Assembly: GCF_902635505.1 (NCBI RefSeq)
Contig: NC_045429.1
Span: 428,819,669 to 428,883,668 of the forward strand
DNA from: Sarcophilus harrisii
Taxonomy: Eukaryota; Chordata; Mammalia; Dasyuromorphia; Dasyuridae
Length of the DNA stretch: 64,000 nucleotides
Direction of reading: 5' to 3'
Shown one piece after another: positions 53,962 through 64,000 of the stretch. The notes below the pieces were generated by a model that saw only the letters and a program-made list of their open reading frames with translations, did no database searches and was not told the DNA's origin. A program made the position numbers and the translations under genes. Numbering within the stretch: the stretch's first letter is position 1; every line of letters starts with the position of its first letter.

Positions 53962-54112
53962 GAGAAAGAGAATAAGGGAGAAAGGGAGGGTAAAGGGAAG
54001 TGTGGAAGGAAGAAGAGAGGGAGAAAGAGAATGACAAAAGGAAGATGGGAGGAAGGGAAGGAAAAGGGAGGAAGGGAGAGAAGGGAAATGGAGCAAAGGA
54101 GGGCGGGAGAAG
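53962..54112. repeat. Purine-rich (GGAA)n-like tract
   Basis: About 150 bases of GGAA/GAGA variants. Confidence 0.85.
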
Positions 54113-54149
54113 AACCTTATATCACTTAAGTGCAAAATGCATGTCATGT

Positions 54150-54650
54150 CCAAATGTGTGCATTATGTTCCTTCTTTATTAATCTTCTGGAATTAAAATG
54201 TATCATTTCATTGGTCAGCGGTCTCAAGTCCTTTAGAATTGTTCATTTTTACAATCCTGATGTCATAGCATCAAGTGTTCGTTCTCCTTTCTCCTCATTT
54301 CTTATGACAGAAGAGTATTCCATTCCATTCATATTGCCCAGTTTGTCCAGTGATTTCCCACAACTAATGGATATCCCCTTTGTTTCCAGTTTTTCCCTGT
54401 CACCACCAAAAAGTTCCTATCAATTTTTTTTTCATGAATGCCATTCCTCTTTATTTGGAGCACAAAGCCTCAAATGGGATGGCTGGGTCAAAGGACATTT
54501 GTAACTTTCTGAACATAATTGCAAATTGTCTTCCAGAATGGGTAGGAGCAGTCATTCACAGCTCTATCAACAACGCCATCCCCTCCTTTTCTAGTTTTCT
54601 CATATTACTACCTTCCAGACAAACTTCTCATCACGCCATCACACCAAATG
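54150..54650 (-). mobile_element. Old L1 ORF2 fragment
   Basis: 'gacagaagagtattccattc', 'cacaactaatggatatcccc' and 'ggctgggtcaaaggacattt' follow the minus-strand L1 order. An ancient copy. Confidence 0.65.
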
Positions 54651-55015
54651 CACAATTACCCCCACACATCCATGCTTTTGTTCACCCTTTCCCTGAAATA
54701 CTACCCCACCACTTTGTACCTATTAATTCTTAGCCAATTAAAAAGTTAAATTAAACTTCATTTCTTACACAAAACCTTCCCTGATCCCCGATGTGACAAT
54801 TTTCTTTTCCAAGTTTCTCATTGTACTGTTCTGCAATTCTCTAATGTACTTACCTTATGATGTATTTATTATATTGTTGTTATTTGTCATTATGTTTAAA
54901 TCCCCTATTAGATTAAAAACTACAAGTCAAATATGAATTATCTGAAGTTTGTATTTTCTCTAATACTAGTGCAGAACTCTGCAGACAAAATAAAAATAAA
55001 CATACTGAATCAATT
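54651..55015 (+). mobile_element. L2 LINE 3' end, degraded
   Basis: 'cacaaaaccttccctgatcc' and the terminal 'aaataaacatactgaatcaa' fit L2. Confidence 0.6.
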
Positions 55016-56745
55016 AAATCAATTCCAGTAGGCTAACAATATCTAATTAACAAGGATAGAAATGAAATCATCGGTTTTTCTACACTTGCCAGGGTTTGTG
55101 AACGTGGTTGAGAAACGAGAGACAAGAATCTACTTCCAATCTACTGGGGAGCAGAAGGGGCAATCAATGGACAATGGACTAGTAGTCAATAGACTTGACA
55201 TTTTGCTGCACAGCCTACGACCAAATGTACTTGGTGAAAGGGACTGAAATGTCAATTTGTGGAAAGGGCAGCTCTGCTATGTGCTCCACAACCCTATGAG
55301 ACCATGGTCTAAACCTCTCTTGACTATGTAGAGCCAGTCTAACACTGATGGACCTCTTGGGGACAGCATAATGGATAACAAGTAAATATGATTATAAAGT
55401 ACTTTACAAATGGAAGAACTTGTTCCACACACTTAATAATAATGATTTTTAAACATTACTTGCAGAAGCTGTTCAGGAAAGAGCAGCCTGTCAGCCTGGT
55501 TCTGTAACTGGCAATTACCTCTATTCTCTAGGATGGGAGGCCTGAAACAGCAGCAGCCTCTTTATCATGGCACAGTAGGAGATGAACAGGCTAAATTAAT
55601 ATGCGAACCTTGTTCCAATGCACTTGAGTACTATAAAAAGGAACGTGATGAACTCAGTCTGAACTCTGGTGAGCCCCACCAAACAAGCAGCTTTCACTGC
55701 AGGTAACTAAGAGGAGAAATGGACAGTGATGGGATCCTTTTCTCTGCCAATTATGGTTCCATTCTATTTTTATCTATGTTGTGTCACCCATGGCCTTTTC
55801 TTAGTTTCCAAGGGAAACGGCTTTTCTTAATTAGCTTTTGGGAAAAATGGTTACAGGCTGATCCAAAGCAGGAGTGGATACTGATAATGCCAGCCTTAAC
55901 TCTGAGGCACAATAATTGAATGCAACTTCAACATCGTAGCATCTCATCAACTGACCCCAAGGCTGGAGGAAGGGCAGTTTTCCTAAGAACCAACTCCAAC
56001 TGTGTGAGGGATGGCAGCTGAGGTCTAGCACCAACACCTTCCACTGGATGCCCAATTAAAACTCTGTGTGGCTCTGTCCTCACTCAGGGCCATGAAATGA
56101 CCCGCTTCCCAGCTGATCTGCAGGCTCCTCCTGACCAAATCTCTTTGGCCCCAAAGATCTTTGCTCTTTTTCCAAGGTGATCTGCATTATCCAGAGGCAA
56201 AACTTAGAGGAGTTCCACCCAAAACCACCAGAATTCTGTGTGGGCTGCTGGAGACATAGCAACAGATGAAAGGTAGTAGAGATACTTCAAGTCAACTAGA
56301 AAAAATGTAAATACGTAATTAAATGTTGCCCCCAATGCAACTATAAAATTCATCTCCGTGATTTTTCCCAGCCTGCACATGTTCCTTCCAAGAATGAAAC
56401 ACCAAGGGATAAAAAAGGCATAACCCTCTGGACAGGGGCTCTGCTCAAAAGAATTAGGGAGAGCCAAATATCCTTCTGAAAAATCTGCCAACCCCCATCT
56501 GCCCCTAACAAAAGCCTTTCACTAAGTATATTTCAGCACCTCCATGCACCTTTGAAGCCCAGTGAGACTCAAGAGCATGGCAGGAAATAGGGAGAGCATG
56601 TGGGCTTAACGACTCAGACCAGACTCAGACAGACATGGGGAGACTGGTGGCAGGCAGACCACAAGCAGGCTAAGTCACAACCCATCAGGTTTGAGATGAT
56701 GAGACCAGCGGGTATCAATTTCAGACAAGGGGAAATATAAAACAG
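55016..56745. other. AP2B1 intron, no feature recognised
   Basis: Unique sequence. The open frames here lack splice sites and recognisable domains. Confidence 0.4.
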
Positions 56746-56749
56746 ATGT

Positions 56750-57395
56750 CACCAAGGTAAAATTGACAGTCCTTGCAACAGATTGGATACATTGGGGGAT
56801 AGGGGGGGATGAGAGAGAGTTGTGGAGGATAATACCTAGGTAGCAAGTGACTGGGAGGATGGTGGGTACTCTGAGTAGTAATAAGAAAGTTTGGTTAGAG
56901 CAGAAGGACTTTGGAGATAGGAATGAGGGAAATTAAGTCACTTCAGTTTTAGACATGTTGAATATAAGATGTCTATGGAATACCCAGTTTGAGATGTGCA
57001 ACAGGCAACTGAAGATGAGAGACTGAAAGGTTAGAGTGGGATAAGTAGTTTTGATAATCATCAGTATAGAGATGATAATTAAATCCAAAATGGGAGCTGA
57101 TGAGATCACCAAGTGATACAGTTAAGAGGAAAAAGAAACAATGGACCAGAATAAAGGCCTATGGGACACGGGGAGTAACTTGGCAGGAGTGACCTAGAAG
57201 ATCCAGTAAAGAAGTCAGAGAAGGAGTAATCAGGTAGGTAGGAGAACCAAGTAAGAAGATGATCACAAAAACTTAGAAGAGAATAACAAGGAAAAATAAT
57301 GGGTCAAAGGCTCAGGACTGAGAAAAAGCTATTAAATCCGGCAATCAAGAGATCATGAGTAATTTGGTACAGGGGGGAAGTTTGGCCACAAAGCA
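56750..57395 (-). mobile_element. L2 LINE reverse-transcriptase fragment
   Basis: Landmarks 'gacatgttgaatataagatg', 'gggagctgatgagatcacca' and 'tgggtcaaaggctcag' match the minus-strand L2 RT region. The frame is broken. Confidence 0.75.
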
Positions 57396-57834
57396 GAGGA
57401 GAGCTGTGGTGCCACGGCCAGCAGAGACAGGCAGCCAAGAAGCGCTGCTCTGAGACGGCATCCTCATTGGGAATCCAGGATTCTTTTGATTGTACTACAT
57501 ACTGCTGACTGCTGACTTTTTATTGTTTATTCTAAATTCCTTTACACCCTTAGCACATGAACAATATTTATTTTCATAACTGATGTACATATATGAACAT
57601 GCTATTGATGATGCTTTTCCAAACTCTGCACTGCCTTCATAAAAGTAATGTCCATCCATTGCAGGAGTTTACACACAAACTGAAAACAAAACACATTTTC
57701 ACCTCTTATCCACATGAGGCTGTGAAAGAGTATAATAGCACTTAAGTTTTCAGAGACTGTTATCACATGCATATAAACCTCAATCAGGATTTTTACTCAA
57801 ACTAGAACATTTTTGGTTTTTAAAAAAAAACACC
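57396..57834. other. AP2B1 intron, no feature recognised
   Basis: Unique sequence. Confidence 0.4.
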
Positions 57835-58099
57835 CCAGACACACCAAATATTCCTAATACATTTTTTATGGTAGCAAAAAAACTGGAAGTAAAATGAATG
57901 TCTATCAACTGAAGAAAGGATGAATTTTATAAAACATTAACAGGCCCTAAGAAAAGATGAATTCAGAAATCCAGAGAAATATGGAAAAATTAGTATGAGT
58001 CAATGAAAAGTACAGTAAGCCCAATATATACACAATCATCACACACACAATGTAAATGTAAAAAACGCTAAAAACAAACAAACCAAATATAACACTGAG
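57835..58099 (+). mobile_element. Old L1 fragment, target of a young L1
   Basis: 'ttttatggtagcaaaaaaac' and 'gaaaagatgaattcagaaat' indicate a diverged L1 ORF2 end. Confidence 0.55.
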
Positions 58100-59012
58100 C
58101 CTGTCAGATTGGCTAAGATGACAGGAAAAAATAATGATGATTGTTGGAGGGGATGCGGGAAAACTGGGACATTGATGCATTGTTGGTGGAGTTGTGAACG
58201 AATCCAACCATTTTGGAGAGTAGTTTGGAACTATGCTCAAAAAGTTATTAAACTGTGCATACCCTTTGATCCAGCAGTGTTACTACTGGGATTATATCCC
58301 AAAGAGATTATAAAGAAGGGAAAGGGACCTGTATGTGCACGAATGTTTGCGGCAGCCCTTTTTGTAGTGGCTAGAAACTGGAAACTGAGTGGATGTCCAT
58401 CAGTTGGAGAATGGCTGAATAAATTGTGGTATATGAATATTATGGAATATTACTGTTCTGTAAGAAATGACCAACAGGATGATTTCAGAAAGGCCTGGAG
58501 AGACTTACACGAACTGATGCTGAGTGAAATGAGCAGGACCAGGAGATCATTATATACTTCAACAACAATACTATATGATGACCAGTTCTGATGGACCAGG
58601 CCATCCTCAGCAACGAGATCAACCAAATCATTTCTAATGGAGCAGTAATGAACTAAACTAGCTACACCCAGAAAAAGAACTCTGGGAGATGACTAAAAAC
58701 CATTACATTGAATTCCCAATCCCTATATTTATGCACACCTGCATTTTTGATTTCCTTCACAAACTAATTGTACAATATTTCAGAGTCTGATTTTTTTTGT
58801 ACAGCAAAATAACGTTTTGGTCATGTATACTTATTGTGTATCTAATTTATATTTTAATATATTTAACATCTACTGGTCATCCTGCCATCTAGGGGAGGGG
58901 GTGGGTAAGAGGTGAAAAATTGGAACAAGAGGTTTGGCAATTGTTAATCCTGTAAAGTTACCCATGCATATATCCTGTAAATAAAAGGCTATTAAATAAA
59001 AAAAAAACAAAA
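58100..59012 (+). mobile_element. Young 5'-truncated L1, intact ORF2 C-terminus and type A 3' UTR
   Basis: An unbroken 160-codon frame (58109-58591) encodes the ORF2 C-terminus: CGKTGTLMHCWWSC, IPFDPAVLLLGLYPKEI and GEWLNKLWYMNIMEYYCSVR. It is followed by the type A 3' UTR and an A-rich tail. The 19-bp perfect duplication AACCAAATATAACACTGAG lies at 58081-58099 and 59013-59031. It has no promoter or reverse-transcriptase core, so it cannot move itself. Confidence 0.93.
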
Positions 59013-59309
59013 AACCAAATATAACACTGAGAACTGTCATTAACCGCTTTGGTCTTGAAGAACCTAAAAGGAATCTGATTCTCCTCCTCTTCCTCTCTGG
59101 TTAGAGGGGGGTGACTAACAACAGTGTGCATACACAGTCAGTTTCAGGCACTGGTTTTATTCAAAACTTTCCTGAAGAGATTAAGGTATATTCTGGGAAA
59201 CACATGTATCTGAAGAAAAAATACCAGCATTGCTGGAGTGGCTGTACCAGGCTATCCAGTATGAAAGCAGCCATCTTTCTTAAGAGCAATAAAGACTTTC
59301 AACTTTGGG

Positions 59310-59443
59310 GTGCGAATGCGTACAATTGGAATCAAGTGACTTGTCCAGAGTCACACCTACTAAGTGTCTGAGGCTGAATTTGAACTCAGATCCTCCTGAT
59401 TCCAGGGCTGGTGCTCTATCCACCATACTACCTAGCTGACCCT
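59310..59443 (-). repeat. WSINE, diverged
   Basis: 'agtgacttgtccagagtcac', 'ttgaactcagatcctcctga' and 'ctatccaccatactacctag' follow the minus-strand order. Confidence 0.8.
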
Positions 59444-59449
59444 TTTTTC

Positions 59450-61635
59450 CTCTTTTATACCCAAGATTCTATTACATTAACGGATCTGCCAGTAATATTG
59501 GTGCTATCCTGACTTTTAGCACTGCCTGGAATTGTAGGTTTGATTTAGCTGTCTACCTGGGAGTGTATGCTTGGTTCCCAGAAGCAAAGCAGGCACTAGA
59601 CAAACATCTTTTTAGGAAGCTCTGTGAGCCCCCACAGGCTGCTACAGGAGATGTCCCCAACTGGAGGACCAGGCAGGTCAAGCAGGTAACGTTAAGCTCT
59701 GAACTAACAGGCTGTCACACACTCAACAGGTCTGGGGAACAGTTTGGCATCTGCTGCTTAAAAGATCTTCCGCTGGGAAGCATTTAATCATTCTTCTGGC
59801 ACAAGAATCTCAGCTGTAAGACTTCTGAGGGAGAATGGACATATGCAAGACACGAAATATCAGAGACTGTGACCATCTGCAACTCTGACGCTCTCCCAGG
59901 CTAAGATGGTAGCGTAGGAGTTGCAGGGGACAGAAATGCTAATGAAGACCCTCTGTTCAGAGGCTCTTTTATTAAGCTGGCATGACATCCTTCCCATACT
60001 GACATGGACTAAAAACAAGTCTCTATGGGATGGGAGGACAAGGCCCTCTGTAGTCATTTTGGGGCAACCTGTTCTTTCTTGAGAAGACAGAAGAGATTAA
60101 AACATGCTGTAACTTCAGATTGTAAGAGATAATCTCAGAAATAACATGCAGTGTTAAAGAGGGCATGAGAACCTTTTCTCCCCTCTAACTTGGAGGTTTT
60201 AAATTGATGTCTTTTGTTTTTGCATCATATGTATTTCTGAATTCTTTTCTCTTACTCTCAGCAAAACCAAACCCCACATCAGCTTTGACAAGACATACAC
60301 CATTTTATATCCATAATCTTCAGCTCTGCCATGAAGAGAAGATCCATTTTAAAAATCTTTTTCCAGGACCAAGGTTATTATAATGACAGAGTATTCAGTC
60401 TCATTTTACAGTTCTTTTCACATGGCCTTTAATTCACTTTTAAGACCTTAAATAAATGTGTACTGTTATAAAAGATCAGCTTCTTGTGATTACTAAAGAG
60501 TGGTTTGTGAGAAAATCAAAAGCAATTAAGAAATCCTAAATAATCCCTCAGGCCTCTCACCAAAACTGCCAGTGCAAGTTGATCGGCAAGCAGGCACTCT
60601 AGTGTTCACTTCCATGGCTTTCTGGGCAAAGAACATCCAAAGCCCACTGGAATCTGAATGAAGAAGACACAGCCCAGGACCTGGCACCTCCAGCTCATTG
60701 ACCTAGGGTTCCCAAATTACACTGTCCTTCAAAGCCAACTATCTCCATGAGGAAACAGAAGCACTTGCAGGTGGCAAGGCTGATAAAGTACATGGAGGAA
60801 ATATTTCTTAGGAACCAATAGTAATGGAATTAAAACAAGGTCAACTGAATCAGAGAAAACTGAGTTGGCAACAGACTATTTTAAAGGTTTTTGTTTTAGT
60901 TAAATAGTCTGTTTTCTCTTGGGGTATATAAAATCAAAAAAGACAAAGAAACTCAAGAGGGTTCGATTTGTGGGGAGAAGGGGTGGAAAAAGGGGGATGA
61001 GCCGAGTTGTTCTTCATAAAGCTTTCTCGGTCATCCTCCTCAAGCACAGAGCTAATTCCATTACTCTCCTAGTCAACAAACTCAAACAATTTTCTCCTGT
61101 TTCTTGGATCAAATAACATCTCCTATTTGTAAATCCTATACAAAGATCCAACAAGCCCCAACTTAACCTATTGCATTTGTTTTTATTTGCGGTTTATAAG
61201 TGTACATATATTTTGTCTCTCTAAAAAGAATGAACAGATATTCCTTGAGAAAAAAGTTTTCTTTCTTTCTGGTCTCTGTACCCTCAGAGCCTAACACAAG
61301 AACAACTTAACTGCTAGCTTGATTGCATTAATAAAAGCTTTTGCGCTCATCTTCAGTTTAGTGGCTAAAGTCTAAGAAACTGGTGTAGATTCAGAATTAC
61401 TGAACGTGGACTTTTTCTTTTTTTTTTTTTTTTCCTAGCCCAATTAACATGACTTTTCATCTTAAAAGGAAAAAGATCTAGACTTTGAAGTCAGTTACCT
61501 CAGTGTTTACTTGACTCAACTATCAACCTTCCATAAGAAAGTTATCTTCTTACCCATGGAAGAATAGTCTGGCTGATCGAGACTCACGTGTGTCTTAACT
61601 GCCTTATTTCTGTCATCCATTTCCAAGTTCTCCTC
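59450..61635. other. AP2B1 intron, no feature recognised
   Basis: Unique sequence with a T run at 61416-61433. No AP2B1 exon or other gene seen. Confidence 0.4.
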
Positions 61636-61639
61636 TTCC

Positions 61640-62085
61640 AATTTTATCATCTATGCCTCCCTTTTCTCCTTCCTCTGACTGCCTATCTCAACCTCCTGGC
61701 CACCCTTGCAAGAAACCATGTCACAGAAGAATTTATCCTGAGGTCTTGTTCTCCTGACTAGCAAATGCATTTGCTGGGACTCTATTTCTGGAAAGCTCAT
61801 GTCACTCCTTTTCTGGTCCCCTCCTTCCCACTTCCACAGTTCTCTCATGTCTGGTTCTTGGAAAAAAAACATGATCCAATCAACTATATGTCTATTCCTT
61901 CCTAGGTTTTGTCCCCTATAACTCTGCTCCCATCTCAGTATTTTTCCAGATCAAAGTGACCTTTCCTGGCTATTGTTTCCCTCCCTACAACATAAGCTCC
62001 TTGAGAGCAGACTGTCTGTTTTCAATGTTGTGTCCCCAGCTCAGGATTCATTTCATATATGCTCATTTATTCATTCAACGGGATT
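61640..62085 (+). mobile_element. L2 LINE 3' end, degraded
   Basis: 'ctccctacaacataagctcc', 'ttgagagcagactgtctg' and 'tcatttattcattcaacggg' match the L2 3' end. Confidence 0.6.
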
Positions 62086-63435
62086 GCTGATATGCTAAGA
62101 AAAGTTTAATGAACTTCTGCTCTCATTTCTACTAGAATATTCTAATTAGTAGAGGAATAGCCAAACTCCCCAGCTGTGGGTGTGAATAATCCACAAATTG
62201 GAGACAGCACCAGAGTCATTCAAAGTTAGCTATAAGTGAAGAATTAATAAGATTTTGCTTCCTGCAGTTTTCAATATTTGTAAAAAGTCATCCTATTTTA
62301 TGCTCATCTTTTTACAGGGAAGAATTTTATGCTAAAACTCAACTTCTTATTTTCTATTTAGTATATTTGTTTACAGATTCATAGGAAAGTAAAATAGATT
62401 TTAATGAACTATTTTCTTCCCTCATTCTTTCTTAATCTTTCTTAACTAGAAGTGGTTCACTAGGGAGGTAGACAGAAAGAAATAATATCAGAAAGAAACA
62501 AAATAAAAAACAAACAAAAAACAAAAGGCACCAGTCATTTGCTTTATATTTTTGTTGTTGTTTAAAGACAAGTAAGTTCCTAAAGCACTGATCTCATAAA
62601 TCACCTCTTTAGATTTTGAGAGAAGAGAATCTGTCCTTTTCTTCTTGGCCCCAATTTCTCTTCTTGCCTCCAAGATAATGCAAGATGCATGCTTACTGAC
62701 TATTCCCAAATCCAGGCTGGAGAAAGGTTTTCTAGAGAATGGAACATATAGACTGGAAATTCCTTTAGTATCCTGCGCTTAAGGACTTCATAAGAAATTG
62801 CTCTCATTGTAGTAACAGCCAATTCTGGCTGCAGAGTAATAGTTGTGCTTTTTTCCCAACTTGAGCCAAACTACTATTATGACTCACACTAACTTAACTT
62901 AAAAAGATTACTCCCTCAGCTAAGAAGAGAGAGCCAACTGCTGTGGCAATAAAGCTATTAGTGAAGGGGCAAACAGGCTTTGTGAGTAGATATAAAAATG
63001 ATTTTCTCTCCAAATAATGGCACTTATAGCCGCTCTCATAAATACTTCCTGTTGGTGTCTTCAATTGGCATTCTCCCTCATCTGGAAAGATTTGCCCCCA
63101 ATTTTTCATTGCCATCCTGTATTGGTGACTAGAGTCTTTCTTTGAGGCCAAGTGAAAACTGTTATCTCACTTGCCACCCAAGTTTGTAAAAATTCCCAAC
63201 TTTCCAGAGAACCTCAAGAGACCCACACACACACACACAAGCTAATTTGCTCTACATGCCCCTTTTCAAAGGCAGGTGTGCCAATGAGAAGCCTTTGGAA
63301 CAAAAGGGTTTGTCACTGAAGTCAGAAAAATCATTTTTGCAAGAGATGAAACTTGCCGATAATCGCTGTGATGCAAAAGAACACTGGACTTAACACAGTA
63401 TGCCATATACCACCAGTAATTATCAATGCCTGACT
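62086..63435. other. AP2B1 intron, (CA)n at 63224-63239 only
   Basis: Unique sequence apart from a short CA repeat. Confidence 0.4.
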
Positions 63436-63439
63436 TAAT

Positions 63440-63640
63440 CACGTAGCATCCATTATCTCATCCTAACCTTTCAACAACTCTCAAGAAGACAGAGCTGGTA
63501 TTTTATCCACAGTTTACAGATGAGGAAAAAGAGGCCCCAAGAGAATATAGGTCTTCTTCAGTCACACAAGTTAGTGGCAAAATCTGAGCTTAGAGATCAG
63601 GCCATCTGAGCCAAAGTCTGTGCTCTTAGTGACACAGTTC
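63440..63640 (-). repeat. MIR-type SINE
   Basis: 'cagtttacagatgaggaaaa', 'gaggccccaagagaatatag' and 'cagtcacacaagttagtggc' follow the minus-strand order. Confidence 0.75.
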
Positions 63641-64000
63641 TCTGGCCTATAAAACAGGAAACAAAACAATTTTATCCAAATGCCAGTTTCATATAAATCG
63701 CTACAGAAAACAGTTGCAACCCAGCCCCCAACTTATGCAAGATGATGCTCAGAAAGTCATTTTAAATTGTTGGGAAACTGATATATTTTCCCATTAGAAC
63801 AATGCCAATTTAACCCATAAAAATATTTTAAGACTACGAATGTACTTAAAAGATCTAGGCTACCATTCGGAATCATGTTTTTTTGGTGCAAAAATGAATT
63901 TCAGCTTGAGAAAACAGAATATATGCCTAGTGCCTGCTTTGGGATGAAGAATCTGCCATTACCTCCCCTCCATGGAGGGCACTACAGACAGCAATTTCCC
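63641..64000. other. AP2B1 intron to window end, no feature recognised
   Basis: Unique sequence. No exon border seen before the window ends. Confidence 0.4.

Noticed and set aside
59500-59790. Possible further AP2B1 or other exon (74-codon frame)
   Set aside because: The translation does not match beta2-adaptin and the splice sites do not fit.

Overview
The window is vertebrate nuclear DNA with spliced genes, CpG islands and dense retroposons. The repeats point to a marsupial, probably an Australidelphian. There are WSINE-type SINEs (tRNA-like head, then the marsupial 'ccctgggcaagtcacttaaccccaattgcctcagc' type tail, poly-A), Mar1/MIR-type CORE-SINEs, L2, and several L1 lineages with marsupial-style 3' ends. 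I would not name a species. No retroviral LTR pair, CRISPR array or bacterial sequence was seen.

Three protein-coding genes are identified from their translations, in an order I recall from human 17q12. (1) The 3' part of GAS2L2 (+ strand, 1-5005): the last four coding exons, carrying the GAR (GAS2) domain and the long C-terminal tail with an SxIP motif. (2) The complete coding region of RASL10B (- strand, three coding exons, 203 codons, 8931-16645), tail-to-tail with GAS2L2. It has a large CpG island (about 16.3-19.7 kb) that should hold its promoter and untranslated first exon. (3) The 3' end of AP2B1 (- strand): four exons (45872 down to 25513) encoding the C-terminal 133 residues of the beta2-adaptin appendage, with a long 3' UTR ending near 22.72 kb. 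AP2B1 lies upstream of, and is transcribed in the same direction as, RASL10B. The window from 45.9 to 64 kb is AP2B1 intron in which I found no further exon.

Layout: 1-5.0 kb GAS2L2; 5.0-8.9 kb tail-to-tail intergenic DNA and RASL10B 3' UTR, including a homopolymer-rich GC stretch that looks suspect; 8.9-16.8 kb RASL10B; 16.3-19.7 kb CpG island; 19.7-22.7 kb intergenic; 22.7-64 kb AP2B1 with many nested L1, L2 and SINE copies.

The three genes do not form a pathway. GAS2L2 is a cytoskeletal linker, RASL10B a Ras-like protein and AP2B1 an endocytic adaptor; they are old syntenic neighbours. I found no new multi-gene system. The most interesting signals are in the mobile DNA: an L1 copy with a 3' transduction, another with a composite double 3' end, and at least four L1 3'-UTR types joined to similar ORF2 ends. 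Also of note are a predicted 118-codon reading frame overlapping the RASL10B start and a GC-shifted SINE inside the CpG island.
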